Below are positions 21,073-32,144 of a stretch of DNA of 64,000 nucleotides, one piece after another. The notes beneath the pieces were generated by a model. The model was not told the DNA's origin. It was given only the letters and a program-made list of their open reading frames with translations, and made no database searches. Position 1 is the stretch's first letter. Each line of letters opens with the position of its first letter. Origin of the DNA: Pictodentalium vernedei (Eukaryota; Mollusca; Scaphopoda; Dentaliida; Dentaliidae); assembly GCA_031216915.1 (NCBI GenBank), contig CM062294.1:394125217-394189216 (forward strand), in the 5' to 3' direction. The translations under genes and the position numbers were made by a program.

Positions 21073-24063
21073 ATGAAAGGATATTGTTCAAATTGTAACA
21101 AGAGGAAATCTTCCTCTGACTTTCATAATCATTGTATTAATTGTAGTCAGTGTACTCGCACTAACTCCTGTTCTGTATGTATCAATTGGGATGACAAACA
21201 TGGGAAGCGTGTGTCACGCTATGTTGTTAGCGGGGAAATGGCCATGCCGGTCCTTTCTCCGCAGGGTCACTCTAGTTTATCAATCTCTATTTCAGAGGAA
21301 CAAGAACAGGGTGATGTTTCCGTGATGTCTTCCAAAAGTGTGCCTCCGTCGTCACAATTAAATGAAGAGCTAGCGGCAAAAGTGCTCATGGAAATACGTC
21401 AATTGCCTAAGAGGTCCCTAGTAGGATCGACGGCGTTGACGTCCGCTAGCTCGCCCGGTGTAGCATCCATTCATCGAATGGTTCGGCAGCCAGGTTGTCC
21501 GTTGCGGTCCAGGAAGGAGATTTGGGTGATGCGGGCACTATAAATCAACAAAGTGCACACCCAGTGACGGCGGATCAGAGGAGAGAACAGAGGAAGCCTA
21601 TTAGTCCGGTTCCTAGCTCGTCCAGGTCCATCCGGGCTGCGAGCGAGAGAGGCCCCTCTCTCGTACAACAACATCTGGGACCAGATGTTGTGGTACAAAA
21701 CGTTTTGCATTTGGAGCATACGTCCGCCGCTCGGGACGCTCCGTTATATAGACAGTCCGGAGAGACTGTCGTTAAGGCTTCCTCATCCTCATGGCAGCGC
21801 ACACGACCACACCTTGGCTACGTGACCACGGATATCCAGCCAGCTTCGCCGATCAGAGAATCCACGGCGACCAGGTCACACCATCCGGTAGCCAGGGACA
21901 CGAGGCCTGTAGACTCCGGACGTTCGCATAAGAGAAGTATGCAGGAGTCAACGTACACGGAGCTTCTAGTGGCAAATCAACGTAAGACCGCCACTCCACA
22001 GACCTCAGTGATGGACGTGCTATCTCAAATAGCACAACTTATCGCAGCATCCCAGCAACGACAGAATCTCTGTCGGATCAGGTAATATCCGACGACGCTG
22101 GGTCGGTACGCTCCGCTGAAGCATCAGGTACGGACGACCGAAAACTTCATAGGGTCTGACAGGATGGCGAAAGGGATTCGGAGGATTTCGAGCTTTCCCT
22201 TTCGGAACAACATAAGCTGCCGTACATTTCATCCGGCATTATCTTCCAGAGGTTGTTTCGTCGGACCAGAATGCTGCGATGCCAGATAAGAGACTGATAG
22301 CGTCTTTGGACACAAGAAATTTTTTTTTGATCGGTTCAGGGACATCGTCCCTGAGTTTCCGACACAGTCCAATAATGTCACAGGAACATTCAAATTATTG
22401 AACAACGCTATATATATGCTTGCTACTAAACAAGCAAGTCTGGTTTCTTGTTCGCAAAAGTTTCCGTGATGTCTTCCAAAAGTGTGCCTCCGTCGTCACA
22501 ATTAAATGAAGAGCTAGCGGCAATAAGTGCTCATGGAAATACGTCAATTGCCTAAGAGGTCCCTAGAAGGATCGACGGCGTTGACATCCGCTAGCTCGCC
22601 CAGTGTAGCGTCCATTCATCGAATGGTTTGGTGGCCGGGTTCGTCCGTTGCAGTCCAGGAAGGAGATTTGGGTGATGCGAGCACTATAATAAGACGAAAG
22701 TGGACACCCAGTGACGACGGATCAGAGGAGAGATCAGAGGAAGCCTATTAGTCCGGTTCCTAGCTCGTCCAGGTCCATCTGGGCTGCGAGCGAGAGAGGT
22801 CCCTCTCTCGTACAACAACATCTGGGACCAGATGTTGTGGTACAAAACGTTTCGCATTTGGAGCATACGTCCGCCGCTCGGGACGCTCCGTTATATAGAC
22901 AGTCTGGAGAGACTGTCGATAAGGCTTCCTCATCCTCACGGCAGCGCACACGACCGCACCTTGGCTACGTGACCACGGATATCCAGCCAGCTTCGCCAAT
23001 CAGGGATTCCACGGCGACCAGGTCACGCCATCCGGTAGCCAAGGGACACGAGGCCTGTAGACTCCGGACGTTTGCATAAGAGAAGTATGCAGGAGTCAAC
23101 GTACACGGAGCTTCCAGCGGCAAAGCAACGTAAGACCGCTACTCTACAGGCCTCAGTGGCGGATGTGCTATCCCAAATAGCACAACTTATCAAGCATCCC
23201 AGCAAACGACAGAATCTCTGTCGGATCAGGAATAATCTGACTACGCTGGGTCGGTACGCTCCGCTGAAGCATCAGGTACGGACGACCGAGAGCTTCATAG
23301 GGTCCGACAGGATGGTGAAAGGGATTCGGAGGATTTCGAGCTTTCCCTTTCGGAACAACATAAGCTGCCATAGATTTCATCCGGCATTATCTTCCAGAGG
23401 TTGTTCCGTCAGACTAGAATGCTGCGATGCCGGATAAGAGACTGATAGATTCGTTGGACACAGAATTTGTTTTTGATTGGTTCAGGGACATCATCCCTGA
23501 GTTTTCCGACACAGTCCAATAATGTCACAAGAACATTCGAATTATTGAAAAAAGCTATATATGAGCTTGCTACCAAAACAGGCAAGTCTGGTTTCTTGTC
23601 CGCAAATGCTCTAAATCTGCCTTTCATCAATTCAAGGAATAAATTCGAAACGGCATGACAGGGCATGCCGAGAGTTCCTCTGCGTCTAGACGACGAGGCT
23701 GAAGACTTGGAATTGTCTATACCGTCGTCTATGTCAATTCCAACCACGATGTTGGAAACGACAATAATGTCTAACAGACTTAACTTAGATGCTTTATCAT
23801 ACGCAGACCACCTTACTAAGGCGTTATCATTATGTCTTTAAGGGAAAGAATTCCAGGATACAATCCTCATTGAGACTTCTTTCAAGGGCAGTAGATTATT
23901 CCATGTATAACTCCACCCTTTCAGTGGCAAACCTGGAGTTGGTTAGACGTGACGCAGCCCTAGCTACATCCACGCGCGTGAATAGTAAGGTGAAGAACTC
24001 TCTCAGAGTTGCTTCGATCTACGGAGAAGCTTCTCTTCGACGGCAAGCTTTCAGCAATTTATA
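21073..24063 (+). pseudogene. DIRS copy D ORF1, Gag-like, with internal 1.14-kb tandem duplication
   Basis: ATG at 21073 (MKGYCSNCNKRKSSSDFH). The first unit (21316-22459) and second unit (22460 to about 23600) both begin GTTTCCGTGATGTCTTCC and cover the same middle part of ORF1; they differ by small indels and substitutions. Frame breaks occur near 21495, 22083, 22700, 23080 and 23510. The 3' part ends NSLRVASIYGEASLRRQAFS and then joins RNase H sequence directly, so the basic ORF1 tail is lost along with RT. Confidence 0.8.
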
Positions 24064-25039
24064 GACGTTCTCTTGTCAAATCAAGTGTAACAAGAGATTC
24101 AGACTTGGGCAAACATTCAGTGGTTGACTCAGGGAGTTCCACTGCAGTTGCCGGACCCGAGTTTTACGATTATGATGGATGCCAGTCAAACAGGTTGGGG
24201 TACAACATTGATCCCAACGGATTCGAAGTGCCAGGGTCTTTGGTATCCGCATTTTCTAGGCAAGCACATAAACATCAAAGAAATGATGTCAATTTGTCTT
24301 GCACTACGTCATTGGATGAACATTATTCAGAAAGCACATGTCCAAATCCTGTCCGACAATACGGCAGTAGTTTCGTATATCCGGAACCAGGGAGGCACTC
24401 ATTCCGTTCCGTTATTCAATTTAACGGAAAGAATCCTTCTGTTTGTTCTAGAACACCAAGTTCTGCTTTCGCTCCCTCATATTCCGGGTCGTCTGAATGT
24501 ATTAGCAGACTCCCTTTCACGGAAGGGTCCCTTGTTGCTGTCAGAATGGACTCTCAACAAACAGGTATTCAATCAGATTTGCTACCAATGGGAGCGGCCA
24601 ATGATAGACTTATTTGCGACACAACTCAACAATCAGTTGCAGACGTACGTGTCACCATGTCCGGATCCCCGAGCATATGCAGTAGATGCTCTATCGATCT
24701 CGTGGATCGGAATGATAGGATATGCGTATCCTCCAGCGCCGTTGATTCAGCAAATATTGCAAAGATAAAACAATCACAATGCAAAATTCTGTTGGTAGCA
24801 TCTCTGTCTCCACAGAGACCGTGGATAAATCTACTCAGGTGTCTGCTGTGGGATTTTCTGCGAAAACTTCCTCCACGAGAGGATCTTCTTTCGCAGGGGA
24901 ATCGCGTCAACTTCATCACAACCCGCAAGGTCTCAACCTTCACGTATTTCCGTTGTGCGGTCCTTCTTGCATCGCAAGCATTGTACAGGACGAGCAGTGG
25001 ACGCGATTTCTAACTGTAGGAGGACCTCCTCTTCGCTAA
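24064..25039 (+). pseudogene. DIRS copy D ORF2 remnant: RNase H and methyltransferase-like block, RT deleted
   Basis: The sequence jumps from the end of ORF1 (CAGCAATTTATAGACG) to a point just before RNase H, equivalent to losing about 1.28 kb of copy A (2050-3329), including all RT motifs. RNase H acidic residues are still readable (MMDASQTGWG, NIKEMMSIC, ILSDNTAVV, NVLADSLSR), as is PMIDLFATQLNNQL. A frame break near 24770 precedes the last part, ending GGPPLR at 25039. Confidence 0.82.
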
Positions 25040-25991
25040 ACTATGCGGCTAAGTGGAAGGCCTTTCGTCGTTGGTGTAGGGATCATTCTGTTGATATTTT
25101 TGATCCCTCCATACCAGACATTGCAAACTTTCTAGTATACTTGTTTGACAAGATCAACTGCAGCCTGTTACTATTAAAGGTTATAGGTTTATGTTATCTG
25201 ATACCTATGCACACCATGATAGTTTACAATTGGATCTGATGTCTCTTTATCTAAATGAGTTAGAAACTTCTCGATAAATAGACCTAGAACCCTTAGATTA
25301 ATTCCTAAATGGAATTTAGCTTGGGTTCTTCCTAAACTAAAAGAAAAGCCATTTGAGCCTCTTGAGACAGTAGATTTCAAATTCTTGTCTTATAAGACAG
25401 CATTTCTCTTATCTTTCTCTTCTGCTAGAAGAGTCAGTGAGCTTCATGCACTCTCGGTGGACGATTCTCACTATCGTAGTGTCGGGAACAGTATTACCTT
25501 TACTACTAATGTTGGATTTTTGGCTAAGAATCAGGCTCCTAATAAATATCCGGAACCTATTGTTATTAAGGCCCTTCCGTCTTCAGACGGGCATAGGCCT
25601 TTACTCTGTCCGGTTAGAGCTTTATGTATTTATAAACAAGATCTCAGTTTTTCAGAAAGGGACGTAAACGCTTCTTTCTGTCTCTGATGACTAATAGAAA
25701 GGACATTACGGTCCATTCTATTGCTAGATGGATTCAATTAACTATCCATACTGTTATGATAATCTATCTTCAACTCGGCAGTCTGTGCTTAAGATTTCGG
25801 CTCATGAAGTAACAGCTCTTTCTACATCTTGGGCTTATGCAAATAGTGTTGCTATTACAGATTTAATGAAGGCTGCATATTGGTCTCAGCCATCCACATT
25901 CATGAATTTTTATCTCAGAAATATTGAGTCCATTTCTGGAGACCTGCATTGTTTAGGTCCGTTATCTGCTGCTCAGAATGTCATTCACTAA
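24831..25991 (+). pseudogene. DIRS copy D tyrosine recombinase, broken
   Basis: Homologous to 4087-5262 of copy A. Frame breaks lie near 25155, 25230-25260, 25640 and 25760. The HxxR box reads HEVT because AGA became ACA at 25812-25814, so the catalytic Arg is lost independently of the frameshifts. The end (FYLRNIESISGDLHCLG) is intact. Confidence 0.82.
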
Positions 25992-26088
25992 ACAGTTGCA
26001 AGTATAGTTATGCAGGCTTTCTGTTCAGGCAGTGACTCCGTCCTGCTGCCCTCTTCGCTCTGGGCTATTTGACCCAGGGCAAGGGGAA

Positions 26089-26101
26089 GGGGGGGGGGGG
26101 G
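26089..26101 (+). repeat. poly-G run in the 3' leader of DIRS copy D
   Basis: 13 G in the same context as in copies A, B, C and E. Confidence 0.88.
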
Positions 26102-26603
26102 TGATGGTGTTCCCTTAGGTCACCTGTTTTATAGTGAAAAACAAGGGGATACCTCCTCTGGAGTCAGTAATTCTGAGTTGTTACCGGGATGGTTTTAAAG
26201 TGAAAAGTTAATGTTTAAAAATTCATTCATGTCATATTTTTAAAGTGTAGCTCGGTGTGAAGCATTTGTATATGTCACGTGTCAAACGGGCGTTAATATA
26301 CAATCCTCGGACACTTTTAAAAGAGTATAAAGAGTCTCAATTCTCTGGACTAACTTTATTTATTGGCTTACTTCAAAAATAATTAGTATAAGGATTATAC
26401 TGGATGTTAATAGAGAACATGAATGTTATTATGCTCAATTATGGAGGGTATTGTGTCTTTCTAATTTATCATAAAATAAGAAAGATACATGTAAAGCCTA
26501 ATACTCCTTTTCTCCTCAAGGGGATGACTCTATTTTATATAGTTGAGCTTATTGGATTTTCCTCTATGTCCTAGGCCCTCCAGCCTTTTTACTATTCAGC
26601 TAT

Positions 26604-26685
26604 GTCTGGGTCATTGGTACAGTATAAAAATGTTAAAAAATTTATAGTAATTTATATATTTTTTATACTTACCAATGACCCAGAC
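26604..26685 (+). repeat. ICR of DIRS copy D
   Basis: The left half is the exact complement of the D left end (GTCTGGGTCATTGGTACAGT then ATAAAAAT). The right half is the exact complement of the D right end (GTTAAAAAATTTATAGTAAT ... ACCCAGAC). Confidence 0.92.
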
Positions 26686-26763
26686 GGGGATGGCCCTCCC
26701 AGGAGTTGGGAACTCATACCTCCCCGCTGAGTACATAGCGCTGACCAGGCACTGCCTGTAAGA

Positions 26764-26988
26764 ATGATAATTGGCGCCAATTTCGGGACCTCCTTGACAC
26801 TGCGCATGCGCAGTAGAGGCAAAGTATGGAGGGCCTTTCAGGACATGATTTCTTTGGTTTTAGATGCAAATTTTGGGGATTGGGGGGCAAAATTTGTGTT
26901 TGGCCCTAGATTTTTAAGAGTTAGCACCAGCTATGTCTGGGTCATTGGTAAGTATAAAAAATATATAAATTACTATAAATTTTTTAAC
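26764..26988 (+). repeat. right ITR of DIRS copy D
   Basis: Near-perfect inverse of 19939-20137, plus a ~27-bp AT-rich terminal extension ending TTTTTTAAC at 26988. Confidence 0.9.
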
Positions 26989-27999
26989 TTTCACTCAAAT
27001 ATGGAGTGTGAAGACGCATTCGCTTGAAACAAATATTTTTTTTATCGGACCAAGTAAAACAAAGGATTCAGATTTGGGCAGACATTCAGTTGTTAATTCT
27101 GCGAGTTCCTCTGCAGCTGCCAGATCCGGCTTTTACAATTATGACGGATGCGAGTCAAACAGGTTGGGGCACGACCCTGAGCCCAATAGACTTGAAGTGT
27201 CGGGGTCTTTGGGACCCTGTGTTCCGGGAAAAACATATAAACATCAAAGAAATGATGTCAATATGGCTAGTGCTATGTCATTGGATGAACATAATTCGGA
27301 ATTCGCATGTTCAAATACTGTCGGACAACTCGACAGTAGTTAGCGTATATTCGGAACCAGGGAGGCACTCATTTGATTTCGTTATTCGAACTAACGGAAA
27401 GAATTCTTCTTTATGTCTTGGAACATCACATTCATCTATCGGTGCATCATATACCGGGTCGTCTGAACGTTCTAGCAGACTCACTCTCGCGGAAAGGTCG
27501 CATGTTGCCTTCGGAATGAACTCTCAACAAGCGAGTATTCAGGCAGATTTGCTACCAATGGGATCGACCAATGATACACTTATTTGCGACACATCTCAAC
27601 AATCAGTTGCAGATGTATGTGTCACCATGCCCAGATCTTCTAGCATCTGCAGTAGATGCTCTCTCAATTTCTTGGAATGGAATGATAGGATATGCATATC
27701 GTCCAACTCTGTTGATTCAACAGATCTTGTTAAAGATCAAGCATTCACTGTGCAAGATGCTGGTAGCATCTCTATCATATCAGAAACCATGGATAAATCT
27801 ACTCAGGTGTCTGTTATGGGACGTTCTTCCTCCACCGGAGGACCTTCTCTTTCAGGGGAAATCTCGCACACTGCATCACAACCCGCAAGGTCTCAACCTT
27901 CACATATTTCTATTGTGCGGTCCTTCTTGCACGGAAGGTGCTTTACAGGATGAGCAATGGATGCAATTTCTAACTGTAGGACAGCCTCCTCTTCGCTAA
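26989..27999 (+). pseudogene. DIRS copy C ORF2, RNase H and methyltransferase-like part (resumes after copy D)
   Basis: Resumes at TTTCACTCAAATATGGAGTG, the continuation of the sequence cut at 19938. RNase H residues are readable in 27024-27340 (MTDASQTGWGTTL, NIKEMMSIW, ILSDNSTVV), then a frame change near 27340. PTMIHLFATHLNNQL carries His for the usual Asp. The ORF2 stop equivalent is at 27999 (GQPPLR). Confidence 0.8.
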
Positions 28000-28968
28000 A
28001 TTATGCAGCAAAGTGGAAGGTTTTTTTTTCGTTGGTGTAAGGATCAGTCGATAGATGTTTATGATCCTTCCATTCCAGACATTGCAAATTTTCTGGTCTG
28101 ACATTCTCAAACTGCTGCCAGTCACTATTAAGGGTTATAGGTCTATGCTATCGGACACATATGCTAATCATGATAGCATAGAAATCGGATCTAATGTTTC
28201 TTTATCTAAGTTAGTTAAAAAAAATTCGGTCAATAGGCCTAGAACCCTTAGGTTCATTCCTAAGTGGAATTTAGTTTGGGTTCTGTTGTAGCTTAAAGAA
28301 GCTCCATTTGAACCTTTGGATGCTGTAGAGTTCAAATTCTACACATATAAAACAGCTTTTCTCTTAGCCTTTGCTTCCGCAAGAAGAGTTAGTGAACTTC
28401 ATGCTTTATAGATGATTCTCATTATCGCAGTGTTGGTAATATTATTACTTTAACTACTCAGGTGGGATTTTTGGCTAAGAACCAGGCTCCTAATAAATAT
28501 CCTGAGCCTATTATCATTAAGGCTCTTCTTTCATCAGATGGCCGTAGACCTTTGCTGCGTCCAGTAAGAGCTATACGCATTTATAAACGCAGATCAGAGT
28601 TTATCAGAAAAGGAAGAAAACGCTTCTTTTTATCATTAATTCCCAATAGAAGGGACATTTCTGTTCATTCTATTGCTAGATGGATTCAATTAGCAATTCG
28701 TACTGCTTATGAAAGTTTATCTTCTAATCAGCAGTCGGTGCTTAAGATTTCAGCGCATGATGTTAGAGCGCTATTCACATCTTGGGCTTATTCTAACAGT
28801 ATTGCCATTACTCATCTCATGAAGGCTGCTTACTGGACACAGCCTTCTACATTTACCATGTTTTACCTTAGAAATATAGAGTCTATTTCAGGTGACCTTA
28901 GATGTTTTGGTCCATTATCTGTTGCTCAGAATGTCGGCCACAAAATGTTTACAGCTATAGTTATGTAG
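27789..28968 (+). pseudogene. DIRS copy C tyrosine recombinase, broken
   Basis: ATG at 27789 (MDKSTQVSVMGRSS). A stop in FTG* at 27953 and frame breaks near 28100, 28290 and 28410 disrupt it. The C-terminal half (28462-28968) is open and keeps HDVR and FYLRN. The last codons run past the usual stop because VHK replaces the terminal VH-stop. Confidence 0.8.
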
Positions 28969-29042
28969 GTTTTTCTGTTCCAGCAGTGACTCTGTTCTGC
29001 TGCCCTCTACGTTCTGTAGTGATTTGACCCAGAGCAGGGGGA

Positions 29043-29056
29043 GGGGGGGGGGGGGG
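29043..29056 (+). repeat. poly-G run in the 3' leader of DIRS copy C
   Basis: 14 G at the same place as in the other copies. Confidence 0.88.
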
Positions 29057-29551
29057 CGGTTTTCCCTTATATCACCAGCTTTATAGTGAAAAGGAAGGGA
29101 ATACTTCCTCTGGTGTTGGTAATTCCGAGTCGGTGCTGGGATGGTTTTAAAGTGTAAAGCTAATATATATCTCATTTATGTAATATTTTTAAAGTGTAGC
29201 TCGGTGTGAAGCATTTGTGTATGTCACATGTCATACAAGCGTTAATGTACAATCCTCGGACACTTTTAAATGAGTATAAAGAGTTTCATTCTCTGGACTA
29301 TCTTTATTTATTGGCTTCCCTTTATTAAATTAGTACATTGGGTTATACTGGATGTTAATAGAGAATTATAGATGATATACTGCTCAATTATTGGTTGGTA
29401 TTGTGTCTTTCTTATTTCTAATAAATAAGGCAGACATATATAAATCATTTCTCTCCTTTTCTCCTTGAGGAGATATTCCTTTATATATAATTGAGCTTAT
29501 TGGATTTTCCTTTATGTCCTAGGCCCTCCAGCCTTTTTTCTATTTAGCTAA

Positions 29552-29632
29552 GTCTGGGCCATTGGTTACAGTATAAAAATATAAAAAAATTTAAAGTAAT
29601 TTATATATTTTTTATACTCACCAATGGCCCAG
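29552..29632 (+). repeat. ICR of DIRS copy C
   Basis: GTCTGGGCCATTGGTTACAG is the complement of the unusual left end at 15387-15414. The second half contains TTTAAAGTAATTTATATATT, the complement of the equally unusual right end (ATAAATTACTTTAAATT). Confidence 0.88.
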
Positions 29633-29707
29633 ATGGGGATGGCCCTCCCATGAGTTGGGAACTCATACCTCCCCGCTGATTATATAACATTTAGCAGGCA
29701 CTGGTTG

Positions 29708-29937
29708 TAAAAATGAGGCTTGGCGCCAATTTTGGTACTTCCTTGACAATGTGCATGCGCAGTAGACAAAAGTATGGAGGACCATATAGAACATTATTTT
29801 TTTGGTTTTGGATGCAAATTTTGGGGATTTGAGGGGCAAAATTTGTGTTTGGCCCAGAATATTTTGGAGTTAGCACCAGCTAAGTCTGGGCCATTGCTAA
29901 GTATAAAAAATAGATAAATTACTTTAAATTTTTTCAT
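29708..29937 (+). repeat. right ITR of DIRS copy C
   Basis: Homologous to other right ITRs (GGCGCCAATTTTGGTACTTC, CATGCGCAGTAGACAAAAGT) and ends TTTTTTCAT at 29937. Confidence 0.85.
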
Positions 29938-31091
29938 TTTTACTTCTTCTTTTGGCTCACATTTGCTTGTTTTTTGTTGATTTTTCCCAAAAGCTTGAAG
30001 AGGGAGAATTGACTTCTTCAATTTACACCCCATTCTTGTCACTGTATAATCCTAATTCAGTATAAAATGTGGAGTACAGCAGATTAACCTTCTGTACACT
30101 GATGGCAAAATACCTACATTTCAAACAGCATTTGTGTCACATAATGCAACTAGAAATTTAACCAATTCAATCTTGTCATACAGAGCTCAGTAGAAAGGCC
30201 AATATTTCAGAAAAAACAGCACCGATTCCGAAATGATAGGGAAACAAAACTGAATCAATCATTTAACTGGTAGAGTGCTGGAAGCCCATTTTTAGGCTTT
30301 ATCCTGAAGTACATGTACCACAGCTTAAAGGCTTGATATTCTGTGGATGTGCTTCAATTAATTCTTGAAGTGATATTATTTAGTCTGGATGGAATTGCCC
30401 TGCTACAATTTATGGGAGAGTGCCTGTAGGCACTCTCCCTTAAATTGTAGCAAAGCAATAACATGTGAACAAACTTTTAACACCTCAAAAAACTTAGCAC
30501 TCTACTAGTTAATATCGAAACCATCTCATTTTCCTAATTTTTCTACATTTTCTGTTTATAAGGCCTTGTTGATGCTTGATAGCAGCTGAAGGCTTTATTT
30601 TTTTTGAAAGATATAACTGATTTTCTTTTCAGTTTTGTTAACCCTACAGAGGGCTGGGCATTTTTCCTGAATTCCCACTAGACTATAACCTGTACATATC
30701 CAATTGCTTAGCAGTGATTTTTAGCCACTAGACTACACTGTCCAGGTGATTTGTTTATTGTCAGCAGGACCTCCTAAATATGACACATGACCTGAGATCA
30801 CAAATGCCTAAAATAGACCTTTAAAGGTTAAGGTGTGTTTAACATTACTGTAGATAAGATTTGTGTTGGCAAAAGAATGCCAATTTTGAGCTCATTGAAG
30901 TGGCATTTGTAGTGCTGTTGTAGAATGATACAAAAATAACTTATTCTGTATTTGCCTGGTGTGAAATCCTCTTTGGTACCAGCAGTTAATCCTGGTAACC
31001 ATAGATACCGAATACTGAACCAATACCATGGAAGCCCCCCCCCCCCCCCCACACCTAAAAATACTAAAATCAATCAAAATGATTGAATTGG
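29938..31091. other. spacer between DIRS copy C and the ESS2 exon, with a TTAA-flanked MITE
   Basis: Apart from the MITE at 30263-30512 and a run of about 16 C at 31036-31051, nothing is recognisable. This lies within the last intron of the ESS2 homologue if the gene is intact. No upstream exon of that gene was found. Confidence 0.6.
30263..30512. mobile_element. second TTAA-flanked MITE family
   Basis: TTAA at both sides. Termini CTGGTAGAGTGCTGGAAG and the complement of AACTTAGCACTCTACTAG form ~13-bp inverted repeats. Inside is a strong hairpin at 30397-30463 (GCTACAATTTATGGGAGAGT against ACTCTCCCTTAAATTGTAGC). A related end is at 50139 (TTAACTGGTTGAGTGCTAG) and its partner near 50798-50813, separated by another repeat. 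Confidence 0.7.
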
Positions 31092-31338
31092 TTAACCCTT
31101 TACCCAACATAATGGCCAAAACTGGTTAGCGCTATTCTAAAAAATTGGCAATTTTCATTATTTTTTTCATTTTTTGTCTCAAAAACATTGGTTATGACCC
31201 CTCGTTGGAACAAGCTTGTCAAGTTCGTTCCAACTAGGGGTCATAACCTATGTTTTTGAGACAAAAAATGAAAAAATTAGGTATTCAAGAATTTTTTTTT
31301 CAAGTGTCGGCTGTTTTTCATGTTAGGTAAAGGGTTAA
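31092..31338. mobile_element. piggyBac-like MITE, 239 bp, TTAA target duplication
   Basis: Same family as 14434-14597. Ends CCCTTTACCCAACAT and ATGTTAGGTAAAGGG lie between TTAA duplications at 31092-31095 and 31335-31338. The centre forms a long hairpin (arms around GGTTATGACCCCTCGTTGGA and CGTTCCAACTAGGGGTCATA); the copy at 14438 has only one arm of it. It ends 160 bp before the ESS2 exon. Confidence 0.83.
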
Positions 31339-31479
31339 ATTCCAAGTTGAATTATACAAAAATTTTGTGGGCTGACATTTTTTTACCTCAGTATGTACAG
31401 GGTTAATGAACAAGTTTACCATCAACAGGCAATTTCTTAAAAAAAAATTTATACCATCTGTACATTTTCTCATTTTTCA

Positions 31480-31498
31480 TTTCAACCTCTTTCTTCAG
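31480..31498 (+). promoter_or_regulatory. 3' splice site of the ESS2 terminal exon
   Basis: Polypyrimidine tract TTCAACCTCTTTCTTC followed by AG at 31497-31498; the downstream sequence continues the ESS2 frame at once. Confidence 0.8.
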
Positions 31499-31823
31499 TC
31501 CTTCACCCAAGTTTGGTGCAAGCAGTACAGATAAACTGATGTCACTATCTCCAGCAGCACAGAGGTTGGCAACTATGAGGCTAGGAATTCGTACAAACAC
31601 AGATCGAGCACTGAGAGACAGTTATTCACCTTCTCCTTCACATAGCCTGCCAGGAGAGAAAACTCCCATTTCATTGACTCCTTCATCAACTCCCAGTAGT
31701 CTTATTGATGGCCAAACCCCTGGTAGTGAGAGAGGTTCAAAGCGAGAAAGTGACGTTACATCATTGACAGACAATTTATTGAAGTTACCAAAGCGGCCAA
31801 AGGCTTCAGACTTTTTCAATTGA
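31499..31823 (+). CDS. ESS2: ESS2 (DGCR14) homologue, terminal coding exon
   Basis: The exon follows a clear 3' splice site: a pyrimidine-rich tract (TTTCAACCTCTTTCTTCAG) ends with AG at 31497-31498. Reading begins with the last base of a split codon, then PSPKFGASSTDKLMSLSPAAQRLATM ..., so the ATG at 31539 is internal, not a start. The peptide has the conserved C-terminal features of ESS2/DGCR14: TDRALRxSYxPSP, a Ser/Thr/Pro-rich stretch with SP/TP sites, and SLTDNLLKLPKRPKASDFF just before the stop at 31821-31823. ESS2 is a nuclear protein associated with the spliceosome. Identification rests on recalled family motifs. It appears undamaged. It is the only host coding exon I recognise in the window. 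Confidence 0.83.
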
Positions 31824-32144
31824 ATTTGTTCACATACATGTAAATCAGTGAGGTTAAAAAGTGTTTCATGAAAAGTTATTTCAAAGACTGACTGTGATAT
31901 GAACATATGAGCCAACCAAAGAGTTCAAAAGCTGAGTAGTTCAACAGTGAAAGATGAGGATAAGTTCTGATGGAATCTTGGATGTGCAGATCTCGCAAAT
32001 AGCAAAAAATTGGGCTCTGCATCAGTTGGGCTTCTTTATAAAGCTGGTTGTTGGATGAAATCAACCACTTGTCCCGCTTTGTGGATTAACCTTTCACCTG
32101 ACACAACTTGAGCTCCACCCTTGCTGAGAAATTTTTTTAATAAA
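31824..32144 (+). other. putative 3' UTR of the ESS2 homologue with poly(A) signal
   Basis: Non-repetitive sequence after the stop, with AATAAA at 32139-32144. No other feature. The next recognised repeat starts at about 32453. Confidence 0.55.

Larger units (their letters stand above)
19939..26988 (+). mobile_element. DIRS-type retrotransposon, copy D, nested in copy C
   Basis: This is the only complete-ended, uninterrupted DIRS copy here (7.05 kb). Left ITR 19939-20137, ORF1 from 21073 with an internal 1.14-kb duplication, no RT, remnant RNase H/methyltransferase-like block, YR with frame breaks, poly-G, ICR 26604-26685, right ITR 26764-26988. The flanks rejoin copy C directly (CCACTCCATATAAT | TTTCACTC) without a target duplication. 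The two ITRs are nearly identical. Confidence 0.9.
15387..29937 (+). mobile_element. DIRS-type retrotransposon, copy C (host of nested copy D)
   Basis: The left ITR fragment is at 15387-15532. A block of other repeats and loss of the early leader follow (15533-16645). The element then continues with leader, ORF1 and RT to 19938, is interrupted by copy D (19939-26988), and resumes at 26989 with RNase H, methyltransferase-like block, YR, poly-G, ICR and right ITR. Left and right pieces are linked by a private sequence variant: the left end reads TACTGTAACCAATGGCCCAG and the ICR carries its exact complement. Confidence 0.82.

Noticed and set aside
31539-31823. Independent 94-aa gene starting at the ATG 31539
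   Set aside because: The reading frame continues upstream to a strong splice acceptor at 31497-31498 and the peptide is a family C-terminus, so this Met is internal.
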